Shown here: positions 16,837-25,467 of the stretch, in pieces | Layout: every line of letters begins with the position of its first letter | Numbering within the stretch: the stretch's first letter is position 1 | From: an uncultured Victivallales bacterium | Lineage (GTDB): Bacteria > Verrucomicrobiota > Lentisphaeria > Oligosphaerales > JAFGRS01 | Direction of reading: 5' to 3' | Assembly (NCBI GenBank): GCA_903837355.1 | Contig: CAILUI010000450.1 | Span: 1-64,000 of the forward strand | Length of the DNA: 64,000 bases | Position numbers and translations under genes: made by a program | Notes under the pieces: model-generated | What the model saw: only the letters and a program-made list of their open reading frames with translations | Told to the model about the DNA's origin: nothing | The model's database searches: none

Positions 16837-17559
16837 TCACCGACCGAGCGCACGGGAAAAGAGGTACCGCTCCAGGCCCCCACGCGCACCGCCGGAGGGA
16901 ACGATGAACGCATGTTCGCGACCGACTCTCCCAAGCCGATCAAGGCGCTGCCCAAACGCAGTCGGGATATGCGGCACCTCGTAGTGCACCACCAGCCCCG
17001 CCTGAGCCCTGGCTTCCTCTGGCAGCAGTCCGCTCGTCAGCCAGCAGGTGACCGTGTGGGTGCCCAGGTGCAGCGCCGTTCTGGCCCAGCCGTCGCCGCG
17101 AGCGACCTGTCTGGTGCCAAAAAGCTCCGGCTGGCCCGGTGCACACCATAGCAGGTACTCACGCACCTCAGGGTACAACGAGGCGATGACGACGTCTCGT
17201 TCGCCATGCGCTCGGACTCGTTGGCCAATAAAGTCGAGCGCGACATCTGCGCGTGCGTCACCATGCCGCCGTACCGCCGCGAACAGCTCTTGCACGCCTG
17301 GTTCCTCGGCTTGGCACGCACCGTCTGCCGGGGGGGCCTCGTCGGCGGCCTGAGCATCGTCTGCCCCACGAACGGCCAGTCTCTGCGGTTGGCCTGGACT
17401 GCGTTCCGCAGCCATCACCGCGCGTTCCAACTCCATACGGTTTGCGCGCAGCCTCGGCAACCGCAACAGCCGTTCCCTTGCCGGGCCCTCATGTGCCAGG
17501 CGGCACAACGCCTCCGCTTCCCACGGGGTCCAGTCGAACTCGATGATCTCTGTGCGCAC
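16837..17559 (-). CDS. Hypothetical protein, 240 residues
   Basis: No family is recognised. The N-terminus (EIIEFDWTPWEAEALCRLAHEG) and the segments DVVIASLYPEVREYLLWCAPG and AGLVVHYEVPHIPTAF look like a folded soluble protein. A GGAGGTGGGTT sequence stands immediately before a GTG start. It is the last gene of a minus-strand set with the DUF3841 gene, and its first 145 bases lie inside the end of the gene before it. Confidence 0.6.
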   Translation of the reverse strand: MRTEIIEFDWTPWEAEALCRLAHEGPARERLLRLPRLRANRMELERAVMAAERSPGQPQRLAVRGADDAQAADEAPPADGACQAEEPGVQELFAAVRRHGDARADVALDFIGQRVRAHGERDVVIASLYPEVREYLLWCAPGQPELFGTRQVARGDGWARTALHLGTHTVTCWLTSGLLPEEARAQAGLVVHYEVPHIPTAFGQRLDRLGRVGREHAFIVPSGGARGGLERYLFSRALGR

Positions 17560-17906
17560 AACCCACCTCCACCTGCTATCCTCAGGACGTCCATCTCACG
17601 CTGGATGGCTTTGGCCGCGATGCCTTCCTTGGTCTGGAATTCTCGGCGGACGCACGTGCCGCCCTCGAACGTTTTCACGACCTTGACGATGGAGAGGGTG
17701 CCCGTTGCCCGCCGGATGGCGAAGAAGGTCAGGACCGTCTCAAAGCCCGGCGCTCCCAGGAACGTGACGCCATCAACGACCGAAATCCTGTGGAAGCGGT
17801 CGCCACTCCCCATGACGAACGCCGCTTCCTCTTCCTGCTGCTGCCCCAGTGGGGCCCATCGGCATGAGAGTGGGCGAGGCTCGCCGTCAGGGTCTTCCAG
17901 CCGCAC
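17415..17906 (-). CDS. Hypothetical protein, 163 residues, coupled to the DUF3841 gene
   Basis: Its GTG start shares one base with the TAG stop of the DUF3841 gene, a clear sign of coupling. Residues about 30-110 look like a real domain (SGDRFHRISVVDGVTFLGA, GTLSIVKVVKTFEGGTCV). The last ~50 residues are serine/arginine/cysteine-rich and read out of frame over the start of the next gene, so a frameshift or stop loss near 17560 may have extended the protein. No family is recognised. Confidence 0.5.
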   Translation of the reverse strand: MRLEDPDGEPRPLSCRWAPLGQQQEEEAAFVMGSGDRFHRISVVDGVTFLGAPGFETVLTFFAIRRATGTLSIVKVVKTFEGGTCVRREFQTKEGIAAKAIQREMDVLRIAGGGGLCAQRSSSSTGPRGKRRRCAAWHMRARQGNGCCGCRGCAQTVWSWNAR

Positions 17907-18499
17907 TACCTCGAAACAAACGGAGTCACATCACGGACCTGATCCATCCGTCCTTGCCACAGGCACGCCTGGATCATGCGACCTTCAAGCTCAGACGTCA
18001 AGCCTTCTACGTACCGTTCGAGATCGAAGATCCTCTCCCAACTCGCCCTGATCCGGGCCACGAAATCCGGACGCGAGGCACAACTGTTGTGCCAAACACG
18101 GTTGGCTATGAGTCGTTCGTCGTCGAAGGCGTCGGCCTCTGCTTCCGATGCTGCTATATAGCGGTGGCTCAGGACCGCATGCCATTCGCTGAAGTCGGAC
18201 AGCAGTACCGTCTCCGGCGCGCACTCGATCTCGATCCTGACGCCCCTCACGCCCCGACATAGGTGGCCACCACAGCGCAGATCCGGCCTAGGCTTCTTCT
18301 CTCCAGCGTACCGGTACCACGCCCATACCGGATAGCCGTCCGGCTCTGGCGGTGGGCCGATCCGCGCGGCCATCTGTTCACGCATCCAGGCGTAGGCGGC
18401 CATGAAAAAGGGGTCGACATATTCGGCGGTGGCCCTGAGGATGCCGTTCGCCTGAAATTGCTGCCAGGCTGGAATGCGCTGGATGGTCCAGAGGGTCAT
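17906..18499 (-). CDS. DUF3841 family protein
   Basis: The 197-residue protein starts MTLWTIQRIPAWQQFQANG and continues with AAYAWMREQMAARIGPPP and YPVWAWYRY, the layout of DUF3841 (LWTIQ...AYxWMxxQMxxR...YPVWAWY). The later VLLSDFSEWHAVLSHRYI and EDLERY-like segments also fit. The function of the family is unknown. It is found in scattered bacteria and phage-like regions. It heads the minus-strand set and lies next to an ADP-ribosylglycohydrolase on the same strand. Confidence 0.8.
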   Translation of the reverse strand: MTLWTIQRIPAWQQFQANGILRATAEYVDPFFMAAYAWMREQMAARIGPPPEPDGYPVWAWYRYAGEKKPRPDLRCGGHLCRGVRGVRIEIECAPETVLLSDFSEWHAVLSHRYIAASEAEADAFDDERLIANRVWHNSCASRPDFVARIRASWERIFDLERYVEGLTSELEGRMIQACLWQGRMDQVRDVTPFVSR

Positions 18500-18700
18500 G
18501 AGGAGGAGTCGCCTCGATAAACGACGCCGGTAAGATTGTGGCCGTAATTCAACACTAAGTGTAGCACCTCCGGCACACGGTTAATCACGCCCCGCGCCCA
18601 TTCCTGGCGGCGGAACTGCTCTATGGAAGTGGGCGTGCCAAGGGATCTCTTCGGATCCGGATTTGCGGTCGCGCTTCTGCCATCCTCCCCCGCTGATCAG

Positions 18701-19807
18701 TCATTGCCAGCCGCCCTCACGCGATGCCGCCGCCACCAGTTCCTGCACCCGGCCCTCGTCTCCGGCGCGGACGCGGGTACGGCCGCTGAGGCCGGCAAGC
18801 CAGCGGGCGGGAAGGGCGGCCTGGCCGTGCAGAGCGCCAACCGCGGCCCCGACAATGGCCGCGATGGTGTCGTTGTCCTTGGTGTCGTTGACGGCGCGGA
18901 CGATGGCCTGTTCCGGATCGTGCCCGTGCCGGGCCAGGATGTAGAGGACCGAGGGGACGGTCTCCAGCAGGTGGGCGCCGGAGTACCAGCGGTCGCAGGC
19001 CTCCAGGGCGGAGAGGTCATCCCGGAGCGCGGCAGGGATAAGCGCGGTGATGAGCTCTGAGATGGTCCCGTTGAAGTCCGCGTAGGCGCCGCCGCGCGGG
19101 CTGTAGCGGGCGGTTTCCAGCGGACCGGCCAGTTCGACAAAGCGTTCCACCCACCACGCGGGCGGCGGCGGCTCATCCAACCGCATGAGGTCTGCCAGCA
19201 GGCCGCAGAAGGCGATGCAGGAGGCGATGGACATGCTGTCACGGTGGGTTATGGCTGCGCCGCAGGCCGCGTCGGTCCAGAGACCGGTGCCGCCGTTCCG
19301 GAGATGCGGGATGACGACCGGGGCAATACGCATCAGCGCGCCGTTCCCCGCGGACTCGGCACCAGCCTCGTACCATGGCCGGCCGCGGTCCTTGTAGTTG
19401 CGCAGGAACTCCCGAACAGACCCACCCATCCCGTGTATCTTGCCGTTGGAGGTGAAGGCACGAGCCACATGGTCGGGGTCGAGACCACCGTCGGCCAACA
19501 GGCATTCGAGGGTCCAGAAGGCGAGCTGGGTATCGTCGGACGGCAGGCCAACGGGTTGGTCTTGTGCGTAGCGGTTAGGCAGGTAGTCGGTGATCTCGCC
19601 ATGAGCCTGGCGCCGCTCCTGTGGCAGCATGCCCTCGCTGGTGTTGCCGAGAGCATCTCCGATCGCCAGTCCCAGGAGCATGCCGGCGATGCGGTCGGGA
19701 AGATGCGCCGCCGGATTCGGGGCCAGCGCCTGCTGAAAGACGGGGCCCAGATGGATGGGCAGAAGGCCCTTGGCGAGGAGCTCTGTTAATGTTTGGTATG
19801 ACGACAT
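18701..19807 (-). CDS. ADP-ribosylglycohydrolase (DraG/ARH family)
   Basis: The 368-residue protein has the family motifs in order: GMLLGLAIGDALGNT (GDALG at 50-54), PSDDTQLA (metal ligands at 91-93), NGALMRIAP, THRDS, and NDTKDNDTIAAIVGAAVGAL with the C-terminal metal-binding D311, D313 and T314. Such enzymes remove ADP-ribose from arginine, serine or other acceptors, or act on ADP-ribosylated small molecules, with two Mg or Mn ions. GGGGGA lies 8 bases before the ATG; the frame upstream to 20074 lacks homology. Its neighbours (DUF3841, a tyrosine phosphatase, and ARPP-1 at 27 kb) suggest an ADP-ribose-related pathway. Confidence 0.92.
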   Translation of the reverse strand: MSSYQTLTELLAKGLLPIHLGPVFQQALAPNPAAHLPDRIAGMLLGLAIGDALGNTSEGMLPQERRQAHGEITDYLPNRYAQDQPVGLPSDDTQLAFWTLECLLADGGLDPDHVARAFTSNGKIHGMGGSVREFLRNYKDRGRPWYEAGAESAGNGALMRIAPVVIPHLRNGGTGLWTDAACGAAITHRDSMSIASCIAFCGLLADLMRLDEPPPPAWWVERFVELAGPLETARYSPRGGAYADFNGTISELITALIPAALRDDLSALEACDRWYSGAHLLETVPSVLYILARHGHDPEQAIVRAVNDTKDNDTIAAIVGAAVGALHGQAALPARWLAGLSGRTRVRAGDEGRVQELVAAASREGGWQ

Positions 19808-20070
19808 GCCAGCGATCCCCCTTAAGCCGTATGTCAGATGCCATCCCGACGACGAAACTAGCGCCCGTTCAGCGGATTGCCAAAGGGCGCTCTGCACGAC
19901 TGCACTGTCGCCACTTGACACGGATCCGCACATCCTGGCGCCGCCCAGGGCACGGGTCCGGATGAACACATCGAGCCAGGCCGGGCGTCCACAGTCACTC
20001 TTGCCACCCCGACCTGCCCCCCGTAGACGCACCGGGCTGCTCTGCGTTAGCCCGGAAGGGGAGGTCGCCC

Positions 20071-20727
20071 TCACTCCGACACCCTGAATTCGACACCGCA
20101 GACCGCAAGGAACTCCGCCAGTTGACTGCAGGCGTTCTTGTAGTCTCGATGTGCTTCCACGTAGTAGGTTCCGACTCTGACGGGGCTGGTGAAGTCGTCC
20201 CCATCGCCGTGCCTTGGCTCACACGCGATGAGGTAGCGCTTCTTGCCGCGAGGGAACGGCAGGACTCCCTCCACCAGACGGCTGAGATGGCCGTTCTCGA
20301 GAAGATATGAGACTGTCCGTTCGCAGAGATCAGGAACGCTGCGGGCGTGGAAACGGCAGTCACCGACCACGACGTCACAACCGCGCTGGCGCAGCGCCGC
20401 TGGTCCGTTACCCGCCGGTTCGCGCTCACGCCTGCTCAGGTGAGGTTGCCGTGCGAACACACGCCAGAGACCTGCGGCGTCCTGTTCCGCATAGTAGAGG
20501 TGCCCCTGGGCCGCGTAACTTCCGCGAACATCCGCCATCCGCCCGTGCAATTCCCGGCGCGGGGACAGCACCACACTCAGATCATTCCCAGCCAGGTACT
20601 CCGCCTTGTGAAGGGATCGGCAGACGGTGTGTCGCAGTTGCTCCTCAGTGAGACCAGCGGCTTCCATGAGCGCCTGGAAAATCGCGTGGTACGAACTGCC
20701 ATCGCGATAGGGGTTGGTCAGCGGCAT
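20071..20727 (-). CDS. Hypothetical protein, 218 residues
   Basis: No family is recognised. It has a short helical N-terminus (SSYHAIFQALMEAAGLTEEQLRHTV), a central basic segment (RQPHLSRREREPAGNG) and a C-terminal region with SPVRVGTYYVEAHRDYKNACSQLAEFLAVCGVEF. AGGAGGA precedes the ATG, making 20727 the likely start. It lies directly downstream of the sigma-70 gene on the same strand, 51 bases away, and may be co-transcribed. Confidence 0.65.
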   Translation of the reverse strand: MPLTNPYRDGSSYHAIFQALMEAAGLTEEQLRHTVCRSLHKAEYLAGNDLSVVLSPRRELHGRMADVRGSYAAQGHLYYAEQDAAGLWRVFARQPHLSRREREPAGNGPAALRQRGCDVVVGDCRFHARSVPDLCERTVSYLLENGHLSRLVEGVLPFPRGKKRYLIACEPRHGDGDDFTSPVRVGTYYVEAHRDYKNACSQLAEFLAVCGVEFRVSE

Positions 20728-20778
20728 GGTCGTTCCTCCTCTATGTGTCTTGCTCTTTGTCAACTCGTTGGTGCCTGA

Positions 20779-21594
20779 CTACGCCCCCTTCCGCACCTCG
20801 GCATCGTCGTCGGCCATCAGGACATACAGCGTGCCGAGGGCCTCGTTCTGGATCTGCCGGACGCGTTCGCGGGTAAGCCCGATCGTGCGGCTGACCTGGT
20901 CAAGAGTCCGAGGCTTCCCGCCGGCCAGACCGAAGCGGTAGGCGATGACGCGGCGTTCCCGCTTGGGCAACCGGCGTAACGAGGCGCCGAGCCGGGCGCG
21001 GTTCTCGCGCTCGGTGATCCCCTGCGCCGGGTCCGGAGCATGGGGGTCGGCGATGACGTCGGCGACCCTCCCGCCGTTCCCCTCACCCAGTGGCGCGTCG
21101 AGGGAAACCAGACGGACCTGCGACGCGCGCAGCATCGCCACGGTTCGCTCGCCGAGTCCGGTGTGAGTGGCCAGTTCCGCATCCGTGGGGGCTGTGGCGC
21201 GTTCATGAGCCAGCGCCAACTCCGCCCCGTGAAGCAGAGCCATCTTGCTCTGCGCCTGCAGCGGCACGCGGATGGTGCGGGCCTGACTGGCGAGGGCGCG
21301 GCGCATCGACTGTTTGATCCAGTATGACGCGTAGGTGCTGAACTTGGCGCCCTTGGCCGGGTTGAAGCGGTCCGCCGCCCGCGTCAGGCCACTGTTCCCC
21401 TCCGAGACGAGATCCTCCAGCGGCAGGCCACGCCCGCTGTAGTCGTGAGCGATCTTGACCACGAGCCGCAGGTTCGCGCAGATCAGTTCATCCCGCGCCG
21501 TAGTGTCGCCCTGGGCGATGCGTCGGGCCAGTTCCGCCTCCCGATCCTGGGAGATGAGGGCGTAACGGGCGAGACTGTCCATGTAGGTCTGCAT
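20779..21594 (-). CDS. Sigma-70 family RNA polymerase sigma factor
   Basis: The 271-residue factor has region 2 (LVVKIAHDYSGRGLPLEDLVSEG, then FSTYASYWIKQSMRRAL), a region 3 segment (PTDAELATHTGLGERTV) and region 4 (LPKRERRVIAYRFGL, LDQVSRTIGLTRERVRQIQNEA). This is the layout of primary-like group 2/3 sigma factors without region 1.1. An EDLVSEG replaces the usual EDLIQEG. It should recruit the host core polymerase, not the fused enzyme, because its family pairs with standard beta'. GAAAGGA precedes the ATG. Confidence 0.93.
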   Translation of the reverse strand: MQTYMDSLARYALISQDREAELARRIAQGDTTARDELICANLRLVVKIAHDYSGRGLPLEDLVSEGNSGLTRAADRFNPAKGAKFSTYASYWIKQSMRRALASQARTIRVPLQAQSKMALLHGAELALAHERATAPTDAELATHTGLGERTVAMLRASQVRLVSLDAPLGEGNGGRVADVIADPHAPDPAQGITERENRARLGASLRRLPKRERRVIAYRFGLAGGKPRTLDQVSRTIGLTRERVRQIQNEALGTLYVLMADDDAEVRKGA

Positions 21595-21693
21595 ACGGGT
21601 CCTTTCTGTCAGCGACCGGATTTCTCAGGGCAGCAGGGCGCGGTCATACCCTCACTGTCAGAGGAAGGCGTGAGATGCGTGACAGCATGGCGT

Positions 21694-23382
21694 CTACTGG
21701 AACCGCAGAATCCGCAGATCGGGGAGCGCCTCCAGCATCAGCGCTACGGCCGCGTCGCGGCACTCGATGCCGACGCAGGCGCGCTTGAGGGCCGCGGCCT
21801 CGGCGAGTGTGGTGCCGGTCCCGGCAAAGGGATCGAGCACGGTGTCCCCCGGCCGGGAGTACATGCGGATGAGGCGGTGGGGAATCTCGGGGCGGAATAG
21901 CGGCGTGTCATCGCCGGGACGCCTTCTGGCCACTGGCAGATCCGGCCAGACGGTCGTCAACCAGCGGCGGTCGATGGACGGGTCGATGGACGTGAAGGGA
22001 TCCGGCCCGGGCCGGCGGAACACCAGGATGACATCGTGCAGCGCGTACAGCGATGCCGAGGGCCGGCGGTTGCGGCTACGGGCGGGTGACGGGGCACTGC
22101 AAGGAAACGCGCGCGTTACAACGATGCTGTCCACGTACTCGAAGCCGGCGGCAAGGAAATGCTGGGTGGTCAGTGCCACCAGCGGCAGACGCCGGGCCCC
22201 GAGTTCAGGATCGTTGGTGTCGGCGATGTGGATACAGCAAAGGCGCCCATCGCGCAGCACTGCCAGCAGGCCATGAGCCAGATCGCCGAGAAAGAGGCCA
22301 TAGGCGGCCAGGTCCGCAAAGCGCGGAGCCGGTGGCACGTGCCGCGTGTTGTACCAGGGCGGTGAGGTGATGACCAGGTCGACGGAGGCGGGCGGCAGCA
22401 GGGAGGCGCCCCTTCCCGCGCGCGTCAATACTGCAATGGCGTCACCGACGATGAGTCGGCGTGCCAACTGCCCGCAGTCATCACCGTACGGCGTACCGGC
22501 GGCCGGAGTATGGGACGGCACACCTGCCCACCTCGACACCTCGGCCAGAGCCCGGTGCAGGCCGCCGCGGCCGTCCTCGAGGTACTCGACGATGGCCCGG
22601 CCCGCCACCTGCCATTCCCGCGGATCGGCGGGCGGGTTCGGGCGCTGCCGCAACAAGGGCGGGAAATGGGCGCGGACGGCCCGAACCGCCTGGCGGGTCC
22701 GGGCCACGCTCCAGTCCCCGCGCCGGCAGGCATCGAGCAGATAGGGCCATAGCTGCCGGATCTCTACCCGTGCGATCTCCGCAAGCTGGAAACTCATCTC
22801 GGCAAGCGCAGGAGCGAGAGCTTCCTGGGCGGCCACTGTGCCAGTCTCTTGCGGCAGCCCATGAGTCACGATGTACTCATACGCCATCGCGGCGTCCCGG
22901 CACCGGCGCAGTCTGCTCTCGGGCAAGCCGAGTTCGCGGCCGCACTGACGCAGACCGCCCTGACGCCCCCGGCCATAGTGCTGGCGCTGCTTGACCTCGG
23001 GGACTTCCTGCATGATGAAGAGGCCCAGCTCGAGGTCGGTGAGCCCCGTCTGCAGATTGCTGAGCACCTGGAGGCGGCCGGCCTCCTTGTCAGAGAGGCC
23101 GTGGACGACCCACGCCGGAATCGCGCGAATGCCGGCCCCTTGATCATTGGCACGCAGGGCGGCGGCGTAGCGGTGGTGCCCGGCCAGGCACTCGTACCCG
23201 CCCGCGGGGTGCGGTCGCACGATCACGGCGTACCATGGCGGGAAGCTCCCGTCTCGGAGCAGTTGCGCGCAAATGCCCTCGACCACCTCATTTCGGAGGT
23301 GGAGACGAGGGTTGGCGACGCTCGGGCGGATGGCGTCCAGGGGGATCGGCCTCGGGCCGCGCGAATGTGATGCCAGCGTCAC
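21694..23382 (-). CDS. ParB-like domain fused to a DNA methyltransferase
   Basis: The first ~100 residues form a ParB/Srx-type domain (PLDAIRPSVANPRL, ECLAGHHRYAAAL). The C-terminal part is an amino-methyltransferase of the beta class: catalytic TSPPW near residue 340 (in DLVITSPPWYNTR) and the SAM-binding DPFAGTGTT near residue 516. The SPPW form is common in N4-cytosine enzymes, although N6-adenine cannot be excluded. No restriction partner is adjacent, so it looks like an orphan methylase typical of phages and plasmids. The start is GTG with AGAGGGA upstream. A long basic middle segment has no recognised domain. Confidence 0.88.
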   Translation of the reverse strand: MTLASHSRGPRPIPLDAIRPSVANPRLHLRNEVVEGICAQLLRDGSFPPWYAVIVRPHPAGGYECLAGHHRYAAALRANDQGAGIRAIPAWVVHGLSDKEAGRLQVLSNLQTGLTDLELGLFIMQEVPEVKQRQHYGRGRQGGLRQCGRELGLPESRLRRCRDAAMAYEYIVTHGLPQETGTVAAQEALAPALAEMSFQLAEIARVEIRQLWPYLLDACRRGDWSVARTRQAVRAVRAHFPPLLRQRPNPPADPREWQVAGRAIVEYLEDGRGGLHRALAEVSRWAGVPSHTPAAGTPYGDDCGQLARRLIVGDAIAVLTRAGRGASLLPPASVDLVITSPPWYNTRHVPPAPRFADLAAYGLFLGDLAHGLLAVLRDGRLCCIHIADTNDPELGARRLPLVALTTQHFLAAGFEYVDSIVVTRAFPCSAPSPARSRNRRPSASLYALHDVILVFRRPGPDPFTSIDPSIDRRWLTTVWPDLPVARRRPGDDTPLFRPEIPHRLIRMYSRPGDTVLDPFAGTGTTLAEAAALKRACVGIECRDAAVALMLEALPDLRILRFQ

Positions 23383-23633
23383 AGCGTTCCCTCTAGCCGG
23401 CCTGGTTCCTTCTCTCCCATACCCTCTCTTCTTCTATTCTACTACCTCTACTCTATCACCTCCTAACTGCGCCACATCGCGCAGTTCCGAAGTACTCACC
23501 TGGCCACTCCTGATTCCTGAGTTCCTTCAACTGCGATGGTGTCCCTCGGCGCCGGTCGCGGTAGGCAAGCCGCATGTCACGGGCCCTCGGTCGCCTCCAA
23601 TAGGTAAGATGCACAACGGAGAAGGAGCACGCC

Positions 23634-25166
23634 ATGATCACGCAACTCACCGCTGTCCCCGCCCCCTCCACGGCTCTCAGCCCCGAGGAGTTTGGCTGCC
23701 TGGTCGTCGAGACCGCAGCGCGTGCGGGTCGGACGGACCTTACGGAAACACTCACTACACTTGGCCACGCGCAGTTGGCATTCTGGACCGCGGAGTACGA
23801 GCCGACGAAGAAGGCGACGCTCGCGGGTTTCGTTCGACTCCGCCTCGCGGACCTGCTGATCGTCCAACTTCTGCAGAGCAAGGACAAAGATGCCGCCGTC
23901 GACGCGGCGATCCACATTGAAGGGGACACCTTGTGCAAGATGGCGTTTCGCATGGCCCAGGAGCATCGGACGCCGTCCGCCGTGGACGATCTCCTGAACC
24001 ACGGTCGGCTGGCGATCCATGGACTGATGGGCACTTTCGACCCCGCACTCAGCGGTTGGCATGGCTACGCCTTCGGCGTGGAAGAGCCCAAGCGCGTCCG
24101 TCGGTACATGATGGCGGGACTGCACAAACTCCTTGGGCTTTCGGCGCATGAGTACCGCAAGGCTTGCGAGGTCCGCAAGGCTCAAGAGACGTCCTTCAAG
24201 GCGGCAGGACACGAGACGACGCTCCAGGAGCTCGCAGACGCATTGGGCGTCAAGGGACTTGGCAAGGCCGAAGAGTATCGCGCATGGAAGGCCATCGCTT
24301 TCGACGGCTTCGGTAGACCTGGCGACGACATGGGTGGCGATGACGGCGAGGAGTTCAACGCGGAGGACCATGGGAAGTTCGGCGAAGCGGCGGCAGAGGA
24401 CATCATCGGCAAGAGACTGCGCCACAGAGAGGCGCATTTCTATCTGCGCCTCATCAAGATAGCCAATCCCAAGCAAGCGCGCGTCATCTCGCACAAGTTC
24501 GGGTTCGAGGAGACGCCCGAGGGCTCGTGCGCATTTCGGAATGACGTCACCGCCGACGCCTACCGTCAGAGTCTGTGCAGAGGCGTAAAGCAACTTCGCC
24601 AGATCGCGTTGCAGTCTCGCGCCGATGATTCCTTCCGCAGACTCGCCGACATGCTCCACATTCCCTATGCAGCCGTCGCGCAGACCTACAAGGAATGCGT
24701 CGGTTTCTGGTGGCTGTCGGCCTGCGGCTGGCGCTTCCGTCCACCCAGGGGGCGCCGGGCTTCCTGGCATGAGCAGCCCGGAGAAAGTGCACGGCATGGT
24801 CACGCCCACCAGATCCTCACCCATAGGGCAAGTGTCGAGCAGGACCGGCAGCCGGCCGGCCCAGCGGGAAGTACTACCCAACCAACGAAAGGAACGCTCC
24901 AATGGACGAAGGCATCCTGTCAGATCGCGAGGGCATGCAGCGCTTTGCGGAGGCGGTGGCGGCGGAGATCCCCGTCTTCAGGATCTACTCCAACCACGTG
25001 GATTTCGCCCGACGCTGGATCCTCGGGGGCGCCCTTCCCGAGGATGTTCAGGCACCCGGGGTCTACATCGTCCTGCTTTACCGCGGCAAGGGGCGCTTCT
25101 TCCATGTCGGTGAAACCGACGAAGCCACCTTCGGCTGGGTTCGGGAACTCGACGACGCTTTCCTGA
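23634..25166 (+). CDS. Divergent sigma-70-like protein, copy 1, with lost stop codon
   Basis: Residues about 100-145 (MAFRMAQEHRTPSAVDDLL, then TFDPALSGWHGYAFG) resemble sigma region 2, and TTLQELADALGV resembles region 3. A C-terminal helical region ends IPYAAVAQTYKECVGF. The paralogue at 28386 stops directly after the same ECVGF with TGA. Here the codon at 24708-24710 is TGG, and the frame runs another 152 codons of serine/arginine-rich sequence through the start of the next gene. The conserved protein is therefore about 358 residues and the rest is probably read-through. GAAGGAG lies 6 bases before the ATG. The sigma-like assignment is inference from pattern, not close similarity. Confidence 0.65.
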   Translation: MITQLTAVPAPSTALSPEEFGCLVVETAARAGRTDLTETLTTLGHAQLAFWTAEYEPTKKATLAGFVRLRLADLLIVQLLQSKDKDAAVDAAIHIEGDTLCKMAFRMAQEHRTPSAVDDLLNHGRLAIHGLMGTFDPALSGWHGYAFGVEEPKRVRRYMMAGLHKLLGLSAHEYRKACEVRKAQETSFKAAGHETTLQELADALGVKGLGKAEEYRAWKAIAFDGFGRPGDDMGGDDGEEFNAEDHGKFGEAAAEDIIGKRLRHREAHFYLRLIKIANPKQARVISHKFGFEETPEGSCAFRNDVTADAYRQSLCRGVKQLRQIALQSRADDSFRRLADMLHIPYAAVAQTYKECVGFWWLSACGWRFRPPRGRRASWHEQPGESARHGHAHQILTHRASVEQDRQPAGPAGSTTQPTKGTLQWTKASCQIARACSALRRRWRRRSPSSGSTPTTWISPDAGSSGAPFPRMFRHPGSTSSCFTAARGASSMSVKPTKPPSAGFGNSTTLS

Positions 25167-25327
25167 TGACCGGGCGAGTCATAGGTCAGGCCGACGAGAA
25201 GGACCCGGCCGCGGTCGCAAAGGTCATCATGGACGCCTTCCATGCAGATCCGGACGCCGGGGATCTCCTCGTTCCTGAAGAGAGCCTGTTTGCGCCCGGG
25301 GCCCGGCCCGAAGCGATGGTCCGCTGA
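24902..25327 (+). CDS. Small hypothetical protein with GIY-YIG-like segment
   Basis: The 141-residue protein contains PGVYIVLLYRGKGRFFHVGET, which resembles the GIY...YIG strand-turn-strand of GIY-YIG nucleases with changed key residues. The usual downstream Arg and Glu are not evident, so an active nuclease is doubtful. AAAGGAA precedes the ATG. It overlaps the read-through tail of the upstream gene in another frame, and its own coding character is the better of the two. Confidence 0.6.
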   Translation: MDEGILSDREGMQRFAEAVAAEIPVFRIYSNHVDFARRWILGGALPEDVQAPGVYIVLLYRGKGRFFHVGETDEATFGWVRELDDAFLMTGRVIGQADEKDPAAVAKVIMDAFHADPDAGDLLVPEESLFAPGARPEAMVR

Positions 25328-25467
25328 GACTGCGGTGCACACTCAAACCCACACCGGAGCCACGGGGATCAGCGTCTGGTCGATGTGACGTTGGCCTGGA
25401 GCACACATCGGGCCTACGCCGCGGGCGGCAGAGTGCCGCCCCCGGCATTGGACAAGGGAGCCTGCCT

